Shown here: positions 31,253-40,646 of the stretch, in pieces
How the letters are laid out: each line of letters opens with the position of its first letter
Position numbering within the stretch: the first letter of the stretch is position 1
DNA from: Saccharomycopsis fibuligera x Saccharomycopsis cf. fibuligera
Taxonomy: Eukaryota > Ascomycota > Saccharomycetes > Ascoideales > Saccharomycopsidaceae
Assembly: GCA_001936135.1 (NCBI GenBank)
Contig: CP012820.1
Location: 868,001-932,000 of the forward strand
Reading direction: 5' to 3'
Length of the DNA stretch: 64,000 bases
Translations under genes and position numbers: made by a program
The notes under the pieces: generated by a model
Seen by the model: only the letters and a program-made list of their open reading frames with translations
Told to the model about the DNA's origin: nothing
The model's database searches: none

Positions 31253-31930
31253 ATGTTCAAGAAGCGGAAACTGAACAAGCAGTTCAAAAGTGCAAACATT
31301 GCGCAAAAGTTGGAGGACGGCGCGAATAATGATGACGGCGGCGACGGCGGCGTAGTAGTGCCCAAGTTGGCAGCGACAGCCTCGAAGCAGAAGAAGCCAG
31401 AGCCCCAGGGGCGCGCCGGCGCGCCAACGAGCAGCCCCAGCAACAGCGGCAGCAGCGGCAGCAAGACGCTGCTCTCGAATACCGCCAAAGCAGAAGCTAC
31501 CAAAGAAGACCGGCTAGCAGCGGAGTTCAACGAGGAAAAGAGCGCTGAGCACGCTGCTGGCGGCGGCGGCGGCGCCGCCAGCGGGACGCCCACGTTGGAC
31601 AGCACAAGCTACAAGGGACAGCAAAACTACGCCACGTTCATCAGGAAGAGCGAGCATGCGGCCAGGCTGTCGAGCCGGGACAGGCCGGGGCCGGTGAAGA
31701 CTGCGTCGAACATCAGATCTACTACGGTGGTCGACTTCCAGCCGGACGTCTGCAAGGACTACCAGCAGCACGGGTACTGTGGGTACGGGGACACTTGCAA
31801 GTTCTTGCACATTCGAGACGAGTTCAAGCGGACGAGGAAGATCGACAAGGAGTGGGAGACCGTGGGGCAGCGCGCCGGCAAGAGAAAGAAGGCGGCCGGC
31901 AAGCAGTCGAAGGTGGAGAGGTTGATTTAG
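31253..31930 (+). CDS. CWC24: Cwc24-like splicing factor (CCCH zinc finger, no RING)
   Basis: 225 residues from the ATG at 31253; the frame upstream begins with TTG. The core SYKGQQNYATFIRK, then TTVVDFQPDVCKDYQQHGYC and GYGDTCKFLH, matches Cwc24, a spliceosome factor acting around the Prp2 step at the 5' splice site. The CCCH finger (C-X8-C-X5-C-X3-H) is at about 167-186. S. cerevisiae Cwc24 has a RING finger after this finger; here only 39 basic residues follow and no cysteine appears, so the RING is absent. The N-terminal half is Gly/Ala/Ser low complexity encoded by very GC-rich DNA, including the 16-bp palindrome GGCGCGCCGGCGCGCC at 31410-31425. No downstream exon with Cys/His spacing was found. 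Confidence 0.85.
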   Translation: MFKKRKLNKQFKSANIAQKLEDGANNDDGGDGGVVVPKLAATASKQKKPEPQGRAGAPTSSPSNSGSSGSKTLLSNTAKAEATKEDRLAAEFNEEKSAEHAAGGGGGAASGTPTLDSTSYKGQQNYATFIRKSEHAARLSSRDRPGPVKTASNIRSTTVVDFQPDVCKDYQQHGYCGYGDTCKFLHIRDEFKRTRKIDKEWETVGQRAGKRKKAAGKQSKVERLI

Positions 31931-31959
31931 CATCTGTATAGGGACGGAAATCTTAGGCT

Positions 31960-31999
31960 GCGCTTTGTGTTGTGTTGTGTTGTGTTGTGTTGTGTTGTG
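31960..31999. repeat. TGTGT/TTGTG pentanucleotide repeat
   Basis: About seven tandem copies of TGTTG just after CWC24, probably in its 3' region. Confidence 0.85.
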
Positions 32000-32256
32000 C
32001 TGTGCATCGCCCCAGCACCGCACCGTTGGTTTTACTCTAGTAGTCTGTTTCAGCAGCTCTTTTTGGCTGGCCGTTCTGAAAGAAAAGGCGCCTTTTCGTT
32101 AAGTTGTATTACAAGATGTGCGGACGCCGCGCCAGAGAGTAAAAGTAAAAAAATAACCTCGTTATATTAAAACATCATTATGAACTTGTCAGCTAACAGA
32201 GACCGGACCCTTTTTACCGTTGGTGTTGCTGGTTCCCGCTATCTCCCGGGACCAGC

Positions 32257-32624
32257 TTAGGCGACGGTTTCGACCTTCAAGCTTGGAGACAATGATTGTT
32301 GCAATTTGGAAGCCTTGTCAGCGTCGTTGATGACTATGGTGTACAAGTGCTTGGAGCCTCTGATCTTGAACTTGGTTTCCTTGTACTTTTTACCGTTGAC
32401 GTTAACTTTGTCGTTGGTTTTGACAGTCAATTGGGTAACGTCCTTTCTTCTGGACAATTCAACGAATTCTTTAATGTCTTTGATTTCACGCTAGAAGGGT
32501 GTTAGTTTTCGGGGGCCAACGATGCTCATTACTATACCGGGCACTTTGCGCCTCCACAGCGCGGCGCTCGTCCTGGGGAGGGCACTTCCGCCCAGAGTGG
32601 CAGAACAGCAGTACTTACAGCCAT
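32257..32624 (-). CDS. RPL38: 60S ribosomal protein L38 (eL38), spliced
   Basis: Exon 1 is two codons, ATG GCT (32624-32619). The intron 32618-32491 (128 bp) starts GTAAGT, has AACTAAC as a branch-point variant and ends TTCTAG. Exon 2 (32490-32257) reads REIKDIKEFVELSRRKDVTQ and continues to SPSLKVETVA, giving 79 residues, one of the expected sizes for L38. Without splicing the frame would open at the internal SRRKDV segment and miss 13 conserved residues. Upstream lie a Tbf1-like half-site and a Cbf1-like site 225-255 bp away. It is divergent from the R3H gene. Confidence 0.95.
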
Positions 32625-32769
32625 TTTTGATGATGTGTAGTATGGGGTGCAAGGACAACTAAGCTAGTGCAGTGTTTTTGATGGTGGTGGGACGGGGAGA
32701 GTGAAATATTTTTTTTGTAAATTTACTCCTACTGCCCTGGGGGACGGTGGGCGCCGGAGGGCCAGACGA

Positions 32770-32815
32770 GAAAGAGAAAGAGAAAGAGAAAGAGAGAAAG
32801 AGAGAAAGAGAGAAT
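32770..32815. repeat. (GAAAGA)n purine repeat
   Basis: Imperfect GAAAGA/GAGAGAAA tandem run in the RPL38/R3H divergent promoter. Confidence 0.85.
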
Positions 32816-32848
32816 CAGAGGGCGGGTGTGTGGTCACGCCACATGGAT

Positions 32849-32873
32849 GTCATGTGATTCCCGCGAGGGCTAA
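32849..32873. promoter_or_regulatory. Cbf1-like plus Tbf1-like half-site, RPL38 promoter
   Basis: GTCATGTGAT (32849-32858; ATCACATGAC on the RPL38 strand) and AGGGCTAA (32866-32873) lie 8 bp apart, about 225-250 bp upstream of the RPL38 ATG. This is the same pairing as in the RPS0 promoter. Confidence 0.45.
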
Positions 32874-33076
32874 AAATGGCGGTTGTTGTTTCTTTCCGTC
32901 CAAAGCTCGCTCCGGTGGCGCCCCCTTTCCGCCGTGCTCTCGTGCTCTCGCACCCGCCGCCGCCGTCGCCGCCTCTCACGCGGCTCACGTGCGCGGTCTC
33001 CCGGGAGTGCAAAGTGCGTGTCTGGCAATGGAACATCAGCGCCGCCAGTTGACATTTTTCCCGTAGCAGGAGAAGG

Positions 33077-33082
33077 AGTAGC

Positions 33083-33147
<65 letters not shown>

Positions 33148-33216
33148 CAGTAGTAGCAGTAGCAGTAGTAGTAGTAGCAGTAGTAGCAGTAGCAGTAGTA
33201 GTAGTAGCAGTAGTAG
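33077..33216. repeat. (AGT/AGC)n trinucleotide repeat
   Basis: A long AGT run, then interspersed AGT and AGC triplets, about 140 bp in the divergent promoter between RPL38 and the R3H gene. All three frames on both strands stay largely open because of the repeat, so overlapping reading frames here are spurious. Confidence 0.95.
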
Positions 33217-33342
33217 TATCAGCACCCACCACCAGTGCCTGTCCTGCCACTGCTTGCCCATCTCCATCCACCGTGTTCCGCGCCATAGTTGGATGATATA
33301 GTCCGCTCGCTTCGTTTTTTTTCCTGCAAAATCACTGGCTCT

Positions 33343-33376
33343 CCAGCTGTCCAGCTGTCCAGCTGTCCAGCTCTCC
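33343..33376. repeat. CCAGCTGT decanucleotide-like repeat
   Basis: Three to four copies of GTCCAGCT, some 130 bp upstream of the R3H gene ATG. Confidence 0.8.
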
Positions 33377-33499
33377 AACAAATCTCCCCGTGCTCATCGC
33401 TCTACAAAACACCACTCTGGGGCCAGAAAGTCTGGTGAACTGTTCCAGAAACACGCGCTACCGAAACACATAGACAAAGTACCAGCACCAGCACCAGCC

Positions 33500-34685
33500 A
33501 TGAGTGAAGCTCTCCCTCGAGCCCCGCTTGTCTCTGCCTCTGACGACCACCACCACCACAACAACAGCAGCAGCAGCAGCAGCAGCAACAACATCTCCAA
33601 AAGCTTGGTCGACGCGTTGTTCAACACCAGAGACAGACAGTTCGTCATCAAGTTGGAAGAGTCCCTCTTGGACTTTATCGAGTCAAACACGTACGTATAC
33701 AGCACCTACCGTCCTCGCCCTGCGCGCAAGTTACCGGTCCGTCTCGCACATGGATGACTAACACACACTTCCTAGAAACTCATACAAGCTCAGCCCAATG
33801 AACTCGTACTGCAGGCTACTAGCCCACCAGATTGCCGACTACCACGGCTTGAAGCACATCCTCTCAAACGACGGCGTGTCCGTGGTGGTCTTCAAGACCT
33901 TTACCCCGGCCAATCAGTTGAATATCGCAAGCGACGAAGACCACGGCGAGCCGTCCGAGGAAACCAAGGACAAAAACAAAGACCAGCAACTGCGCGACAG
34001 GCCCGCCGCTGAAACTGGCCTCAACAGTGTCAATAAGAAAAAGTTGCGTGAATTGCCAACTCCAAACTTCAACGTGTCCAAAAGATTCAGCCCCGTGTAC
34101 AAAAGCCAAGGTTACAGCAGTAATTTTTCCAAAGGCAATCTCAAGTACAAAAACGCCAGCCAGCAAAACGGATACTATGGCTATGGTCATGGCAATGGCA
34201 ATGGCAATGGCAATGGCAATGGCAATGGCAATGGCAACGGCAACGGCAATGGCAATGGCAGCGCCAGCACAAATTACGCTCAGCGAAATCTCAACTATGA
34301 CTCCACTCCCCCTAAAGTCAGTACCTACAACAAGTACCACAATGGCTCGTCAAATAGCCAGTTGAACTTGCGAAATGTCAAAATCATGAAGAGACAAGAA
34401 AGCAAGGCTGCCGATCCCAATGGCGCCTCCAAGGCGCAGCCTGCCGCCGACGAAGATAAACCGAGTAACGGAGAGGCTGCTCTCGCCTCTGCCAATGGCA
34501 AAACTCAACAACCGCCAACTACCGCCGCATCAGAAGACCCTAGTGTTAGTCTGGATAGTCTGGCCACTCCGTCTCAAGAAGCTTCTGAACTTGAAAGTGA
34601 AAGAGCGTCAAAAGAAGCCATATACTTAATGGCGCGTGAAAGAATTTATAGTGAGCAAAACGACGACGAAGAAGATCAGCAGCAG

Positions 34686-34768
<83 letters not shown>

Positions 34769-35047
34769 GCTATTATATGAGCCAAATGGCGCTGATCGCA
34801 AACTGCACAACAACAGCAAACAAAACTACTCAAATCACAGGTACAACAATAATAATAACAATAATAGTTACGGCTACCAGCATAATTACAACATTAATCA
34901 CCATAGCTACAATAGTAGCTATCACCAAAATTACCATGGAAAGCCTTTTTACAATAACAGCCACCACAGATCATATAACAATCCGTACAATAATCATTCA
35001 AACAACAGCAATAGCCACAGATTATACAACAACAACAACAACAACAA

Positions 35048-35078
<31 letters not shown>

Positions 35079-35819
35079 GCGGCTCCAAGACTCAATTTCA
35101 ACAGCTTTGTGTCACCTTCATTATTCATGAAACCAATGCAAGGATATGGTGCCCTACCACAACAACCGTTTCTAAATCCGGCTTCCCCAGCTTCCCCAAC
35201 GGCTGCGGCAGTGGCAGCGGCGGCTGCTGTTGCTGCTGCTGCAACAAACCCAAAAGGTTACTACAATGCCAACGTTTCTGCTGCTGCTGCTGCAATGGTG
35301 GCTGCCGCTGGAGGAGGAGGAGGAGTGCTGTCATTTCCCCAGGCGTCACCATACCCATACCCTGGTGCTCCACCGCCAGGAGTGCCGCCAGCACCAGCAC
35401 CAGCGCCCGCACCAGCAGCTGCTGCTCCGAGCCCGGGCGGGTTTGCTCTACTGCCAGCGCATAATACTGCTGCTCTTCTGTATTATCAAGGTTCGCCATA
35501 CCTGAGTTTCGGTATTCCTGGAACATCACCAGACTATAACATCAGTAACTTTCAGCAGCCCCAATATCACGGACAGGGGCGCAAATTCAAACATAGAGGG
35601 TACAACAATAACGGCCACTCTTACAACGGTCACTACAATGGACAGTACCATAACAATCATAACAGCTATGGCCATAGTCACAACCACAATAGTAGCAGTG
35701 GCGGCAATGGCAACAACAGCAGCAACGCTGCCAATAACAATGAAAATAGATTCACGAATAATAATAGTAGCACTAATGAGGACAGCAGCAAAACGGCCAA
35801 TACTAGCGACAAGGTATGA
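33500..35819 (+). CDS. RBS1: R3H/SUZ-domain RNA-binding protein, Rbs1-like (spliced)
   Basis: Exons 33500-33690 and 33776-35819 give 744 residues. The intron (85 bp) starts GTACGT, has GACTAAC at 33756-33762 and ends CCTAG; phase 2 splicing joins LLDFIESNT to NSYKLSPMNSYCRLLAH. The R3H signature R77-X3-H81 lies in RLLAH. A SUZ motif, SKEAIYLMARERIYSEQ, is near residue 340. R3H plus SUZ resembles yeast Rbs1, a protein linked to RNA polymerase III assembly and mRNA binding. The rest is low complexity: Gly-Asn repeats from GGCAAT hexamers (about 34186-34260), a 31-residue Gln tract, Asn/Ser/Tyr-rich and Ala/Pro-rich regions. The Rbs1 assignment is by domain order, so orthology is probable, not proven. 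Confidence 0.8.
34186..34260 (+). repeat. GGCAAT hexamer repeat in the R3H gene
   Basis: About 12 tandem GGCAAT/GGCAAC units encoding Gly-Asn dipeptides. Confidence 0.95.
34677..34769 (+). repeat. CAG/CAA repeat, 31 Gln codons
   Basis: 93 bp of CAG and CAA triplets, mostly alternating CAACAG, encoding 31 consecutive Gln in the R3H protein. Mixed codons suggest a constrained amino-acid tract rather than a pure triplet expansion. Confidence 0.97.
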
Positions 35820-37393
35820 CTGGCGTTGCTTTTATGTTTTATGATTAATGATCAATGTGGTGTTTGTCAATTCCATCAAATTTTAGAATTAGACTATTTT
35901 GCTTTTTTCTTTTTTTCTTTTTTCTTTTTTTTTTTTTGGCTTCGGAATCCTGTTTGTAATTATTTCTGTGTATACCAATAATAGCAACAACGTACTTATC
36001 GTATTACTAAAGTTGATAGGCTCTTGCCTGTATTTGTATTCTCTTTCGGTTTCACAAAGCCGTCTTAGTCTGCCGGCTTTCTTATCGCCCCCTGTTCAAT
36101 TCTGTTCTTACATAGGATTTTTGAATCAAGTCTAGCAAGTAAATTAATTCACGATTATGAAAAATTTCCTTGGCTGTTGAGCAGATCCCATATCTCACCC
36201 TTACACCAACCTTCTCTAATAGTACTATACAGTCTCATTTATCATTTTATGCCTTTTGCTTGCTCTACTAAACATCAAACATTTCACTTGGTGGCTGATA
36301 ACTACAAGTTCCTATGAAACCGCGCAGGCAGTCGCTCGCGCACAGGCAGTCGCTCAGTTGTCCAAATCGACAATCGCAAAAACTCTTCTGCATGTCATGC
36401 AGCATCATGCGCAATTTGGAGTCAACTCTGCGGTAATCTCAAATTTTGCAAGTTTCCCTGCGTTCAGAAGCATTCTGGCGCATACCACTGCGCATGCGCC
36501 CTGATTGTCTACAAACATTTGGTTTTGTGGGTCTGACAAGCGGCCACACAAATTAGCGGGTTCGTCAGCTGAGCTTCTGAAGTGTCAATAGTGTAGCAGG
36601 CTGACTCGATAAGACTTGGGAGGCTCCCGTTGACAGGTACTGTTATTGTTGTTTTTATTAGAGTAAAGGTTTTTTGTTTTCTATTTTTTGTTTTTTGTTT
36701 TTTTTTTGGCATGTACTCATTGCACAACAAGGGTTCCTTGACATTGTTCTACCTGACTTGCGAACGGTAGGTGTGCCTACAGGTGGATCAATTAGTATCT
36801 ATACGAAATTATTTGGGAATTTCATTTTTGAAAGCAAGCGTACCCAAAGTTGTGTTTTGTTGCATTATGACATCTGTGCAAGGAGCTTACAGGGTTTTTT
36901 ACTTGGCTTGGATTGAGCTCAGACCAAGGGGTTCCCATTCTAAAGTAATACAGTGGAAGCTCTACAACATGCGGCACCGCCGCCGCCTATACGAATGCTG
37001 ACCCGGAATTGAATGCGAAATGTTCATAGTTATTAACTGTGCAAAAAGTATGGTAGTTTTAATTTTATAGTGACTTGTAAATAAGGGAAGTGATTAAAGA
37101 TCTAAAACCGAGGTCTAAAAAGCAAAGTATGTAAGAGGCGTAAAAAGGTGAAAGTGAAAAAAAAAGGGCAAAAACAAATGTTTTTATGGGAAAACAAAGT
37201 AAAACAAACAGGCATGTATAGAGATTATAAAAGAAAAAATTAGAGAGCACTGTTGACCATCAAGGAACGGATCTCGAGGAACTGAATTAGATATGAAAGT
37301 AAAGCAGGGCAAAGTGAAGTAAGCAATACTTTTTTTTTTTTTTTTTTAATTCAAAAGGTAGCGCGCAGCGTTCCTTTGTCATTCGTGGGAAAG
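35820..37393. other. Long convergent interval, R3H gene / cyclin gene
   Basis: 1.57 kb between two convergent 3' ends, much longer than the other convergent gaps here (84 to about 750 bp). It has T-rich tracts near 35905-35938 and a TTTTGTTTTT run near 36685. A short hairpin GGGAGGCTCCC lies at about 36619. No tRNA boxes, and no ATG-started frame with family features. A non-coding transcript is possible but not shown. Confidence 0.45.
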
Positions 37394-38635
37394 TTAGGAC
37401 TCGTAAACTTGCAAACTGTAATATTGATCACGATAACTGTGATACTTTTCTTGCTCTGCGTATCTTCGATAATGCTGCTGCTGCTGATACTGTTGTTTTT
37501 GCTTAACGTTTCTTTTTTCAAAATCAACATAACTGTAAGGGTTTGGTAAGGTAGTGTGGCAATAATTCCCAGCGGCCGGTATGACTCCTGAAGGTGAGAT
37601 GATTTCTGGTTGTTTTTTGAAGTTTGTAGTCGGGGTTTGAATGTATTCGTCCAATGAGCTGAGTGATGTTGGAATTTGTTGAATTTTTATCTCTGCATCG
37701 TAGACGCTATTATTAGATGATTCTGGAGAGACTGAAGAGTATTCTGAACTATTTGTTGATGATGATGAGCGGTTGTCTGTGTATCTTGATGTTGGACTAA
37801 TTTTGGAGCCGCTGCTGCTGCCGCTGACGGAGGAAGACAGATTGGATAATGAGGTTGAAGACGAACAGTCTGCTGGACTGGTGCTGTAAGCTTTGGTTTG
37901 GGTATGTGGTGGAGTTGATGGAATTTGAATGGTTGGGGACGATGATGAGGATGATGTCACCGTCGTCGTTGTGTTGGTACTGTTGGCGCTGTTATTGCCG
38001 TAGGCGGAGCTGAATTTAGCATTGAAGTCATCAATGTAGTTTTTAAATGGCACTATTTTGGTCTGTAAGTTGTTAATAAACTTTACCAATTTTGAAACAT
38101 TGAAATTCAACGTGAGTGGGTTGTGCTTCAAGATAAGATTCAAAACCACAAGCTCAAGCTCGTTGATTTTTCTTATTGGAATCTTTGTAATTCTGGACCA
38201 GTATTTTGACTTCATGGCAAAATCGTTCGAGGATTTGTTGGATACCATCAAGCATACAATAAAATTTAAGAACAAGTTGTCTTCCTTGGTTTTGTAGAAA
38301 ACAGGGTATTCTTCTTCCGCAGTAGTAAATTCGCGATTTTCAGAATAATGGTGGACTAAATCCAAAAAGTACAAAGCATTGATAATGATAAAGTTAGGGA
38401 ATCTTAACCTAGCCAATATTTTTTTGATTTTTATCAAAAACTGGGTTCTAAGTCTAGTCAATTCAAAATCAACAAGTTCGTTGGTGTCACTCGTTTTGAT
38501 ATCGAACCAACTTGCCAAACAGTAAAGTCCAACATAGTTGCCATTGAGAACTTTATTGTAGTCGTTGTTATCGTCATTAATGAATCTAACAACATTTTCT
38601 CTGACTTGAACTGGGGATGCTGTTAATGATCTCAT
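37394..38635 (-). CDS. PCL-type (Pho85) cyclin
   Basis: 413 residues. The first 210 form a cyclin box of the Pcl/Pho80 kind: VVRFINDDNN, LARLRFPNFIIINALYFLDL and NLFLNFIVCLMVSNKSSNDF. Then comes KSKYWSRITKIPIRKINELE, which matches the Pcl pattern of a conserved Trp-Ser followed by a Glu-rich helix start. Such cyclins activate the Pho85 kinase. The C-terminal half is Ser/Thr/Asn/Gln rich with many S/T-P sites and is probably disordered. The particular PCL or CLG1-type subfamily could not be settled. Its promoter has a TA-dinucleotide tract near 38675-38704. It is divergent from the EVE gene. Confidence 0.68.
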   Translation of the reverse strand: MRSLTASPVQVRENVVRFINDDNNDYNKVLNGNYVGLYCLASWFDIKTSDTNELVDFELTRLRTQFLIKIKKILARLRFPNFIIINALYFLDLVHHYSENREFTTAEEEYPVFYKTKEDNLFLNFIVCLMVSNKSSNDFAMKSKYWSRITKIPIRKINELELVVLNLILKHNPLTLNFNVSKLVKFINNLQTKIVPFKNYIDDFNAKFSSAYGNNSANSTNTTTTVTSSSSSSPTIQIPSTPPHTQTKAYSTSPADCSSSTSLSNLSSSVSGSSSGSKISPTSRYTDNRSSSSTNSSEYSSVSPESSNNSVYDAEIKIQQIPTSLSSLDEYIQTPTTNFKKQPEIISPSGVIPAAGNYCHTTLPNPYSYVDFEKRNVKQKQQYQQQQHYRRYAEQEKYHSYRDQYYSLQVYES

Positions 38636-38674
38636 TTTAATGTTATTGACAGTCTAGTAGTGCTGATGTAGTAA

Positions 38675-38704
38675 ATATATATATATATACATATATATAT
38701 ATGT
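38675..38704. repeat. (TA)n tract
   Basis: Alternating TA run with one ACA interruption, about 40 bp upstream of the cyclin ATG on the minus strand. May serve as its TATA region. Confidence 0.85.
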
Positions 38705-39359
38705 ATAGAAAAGTTCTCAGTGTGCATAAAAAAAGTATCTTCTACAAGATAGATTTCTTCACAGCAGCTAAGCAGAGTATATATATAATCAGAGAAGGGA
38801 AAGAGAGTGCTGCAGCTCCTCATAATACAATACAAATCTGTCTGGGGAGTAGCTCCGTGAGCCAGGAAGGGAGTGTTCCAATGGGACTGGTCACCGTAGA
38901 GCCTCATTATCGCCAGAGACATATGAAGCACTAGCATTGGAATAGTGTGAACTCCAGAGCTGCGATTACCTTAAACCAGTGTTTCTGCAGACAATGCGTT
39001 ACTACTGCATCGCCCTGCATGGGAGCGCCCAGTACTGCGCCGAGGGAATCAGTAAGATTCCAATAAACTTAATAATCAACAGCCTCCGCCATTGGTAATA
39101 ATAATATAGCACGCCAATGGCACGCGTGTTGAAGAAGAACTGAGCAAGGCCGCTAAGCTACCGCTGGCGGTTATGGGCTAGACACAGAGCAAAAAACAAA
39201 TCATAATGGTGGTGTGCACAGGGGGGGACGTCGTTTATGAAGCAGTAGATGAATGAATGTCTTCTGTCTCGGCGTATCTCCTTCCAGCTACTGGCCGTTT
39301 TCGTCATTTGATGATTTTTCAGTACTGGGCAGCCATAAAATAAAAAACAAGAGAAAACG

Positions 39360-39367
39360 CACGTGAT
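39360..39367. promoter_or_regulatory. CACGTGAT, Cbf1-type site
   Basis: Reverse-strand reading ATCACGTG matches the Cbf1 consensus RTCACGTG. It is 132-139 bp upstream of the EVE-gene ATG. Confidence 0.45.
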
Positions 39368-39498
39368 AATTAGCCAAGCGAGTGCTTCGGGCGTTGTTTA
39401 CATCAGTGAGCGATGCCAACCAAAGTGCTAATCGCCGGCAGCTATTGACGAGAACTACATGCACTTTCTCCAGAAATACACCAGCAATATACTATCTT

Positions 39499-40293
39499 AT
39501 GCCTCCAAAAACGCTGCCTACTGTTGCTGCTTCCAAAGCAGCAAAGACCAAATCAATCACTAAATCAGGCAGGATTTCTAAACCGAGTGCGAAATTAGGA
39601 AAAGTCATTAATACCGCAAAATCAAACCCCAATACACTTAATGCTCAACCACCATCAGAAGACAATCCCGAACGCCCAGTTCCTTCGAAACCGCCGAAAT
39701 ACCGGCCAAATGAAAGAAACCACCGTTATTGGCTCATTAAAACCGAACCGGTTAACCGCATTGATCCCAAGTCTAAAGTGGACATTTCTTTTTCCCTCGA
39801 AAGTTTAATGAAGGTAGAAAAAGAGCCCTGGAACGGGGTCAGAAACTGGGAAGCCCGTAATAACTTGCTACACATGCAAAAAGGTGATATTTGCCTAGTA
39901 TACCATTCGAATTGCAAGAACCCTGGCATTGTTGGGATTGCTAAAGTCGCCGAAGAGGCGCACCCAGACGCTGGTCAGTTCAATGCCAATGACCCGTACT
40001 TCGACGCCAAATCCACATTGGCCAAGCCGCGATGGTGGTGTCCCGATATGTCTTTCCATAGACGGCTTCGAAGAAAACTATCATTAGTGGAACTCAGAAA
40101 AGCAGCTGACAATAACGAAAAGCTTAAAGATTTCATGTTGGTTAGAAGAGGTCGGTTGAGTGTGATTCCGGTTAGCGTTGAGCAGTTTGAGGAGTTGATG
40201 AAGTTGGAGCAGATTGGGGAGATTGACAGAGAAGATAATTTGGACTGCAGCATCTCGCAGAAGTTTATTGCAAGTCCAAAGAGAGAGGACTAG
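39499..40293 (+). CDS. EVE-domain protein (Thyn1-like)
   Basis: 264 residues from the first ATG (39499). An EVE domain spans about 77-240: HRYWLIKTEPVNRID, FSLESLMK, WNGVRNWEARNNLLHMQKGD and CLVYHSNCKNPGIVGIAKV, then HPDAGQFNANDPYFDAKS and RLSVIPVSVEQFEEL. EVE domains are PUA-related, and human THYN1 is a nucleic-acid modification reader; the yeast role is unknown. The N-terminal 75 residues are Lys/Ser/Pro rich and basic. The frame is open a further 43 codons upstream (from 39370) without an ATG, and that stretch translates as an Arg/Ser-rich, nearly acid-free sequence that looks like a mitochondrial presequence. The ATG start is the safe choice. Confidence 0.88.
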   Translation: MPPKTLPTVAASKAAKTKSITKSGRISKPSAKLGKVINTAKSNPNTLNAQPPSEDNPERPVPSKPPKYRPNERNHRYWLIKTEPVNRIDPKSKVDISFSLESLMKVEKEPWNGVRNWEARNNLLHMQKGDICLVYHSNCKNPGIVGIAKVAEEAHPDAGQFNANDPYFDAKSTLAKPRWWCPDMSFHRRLRRKLSLVELRKAADNNEKLKDFMLVRRGRLSVIPVSVEQFEELMKLEQIGEIDREDNLDCSISQKFIASPKRED

Positions 40294-40458
40294 TCATTAT
40301 GTATTATTGTTTGCGTTTACTGTATTTTAGATAACGACATATAAATAAAAGACTGATATACAACTAACTGGATGAGTACCACCGCGGAGGGTATTAATGC
40401 AGGGCGACGGACCCATCACCCTACAAAATGCAGCACTGTTATTTTATTTTTTCGCTTC

Positions 40459-40471
40459 TTCTAGAAGTTTC
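40459..40471. promoter_or_regulatory. Heat-shock element, CPR6 promoter
   Basis: TTCTAGAAGTTTC is a perfect three-unit alternating TTC-nn-GAA-nn-TTC element, 226 bp upstream of the CPR6 ATG. CPR6 is an Hsf1 target in yeasts, so the match is expected. Confidence 0.8.
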
Positions 40472-40495
40472 GGTGGATTCATGCCTGGAAAAAGC

Positions 40496-40501
40496 TATAA
40501 A
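40496..40501 (+). promoter_or_regulatory. TATAAA box, CPR6
   Basis: TATAAA, 25 bp after the heat-shock element and 196 bp before the CPR6 ATG. Confidence 0.55.
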
Positions 40502-40646
40502 CATGGGGACCGTCGTCCATTTTTGCAGTTGATTGATAATAAAGTGCACGAGAATCATTAATATTACCCCATAACTTCATTACTTTGATCTTTCCAAAAA
40601 AAAAAAAAAAAAAGGAAAAGCAGTATTTAAAATACGATACCACACA

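Noticed and set aside
32815-33381. Overlapping long frames on both strands in the AGT/AGC repeat
   Set aside because: Low-complexity Leu, Val or Thr runs from a triplet repeat; no start context, no domain.
36256-36504. 82-codon frame in the convergent gap
   Set aside because: No ATG near its start and composition typical of chance.
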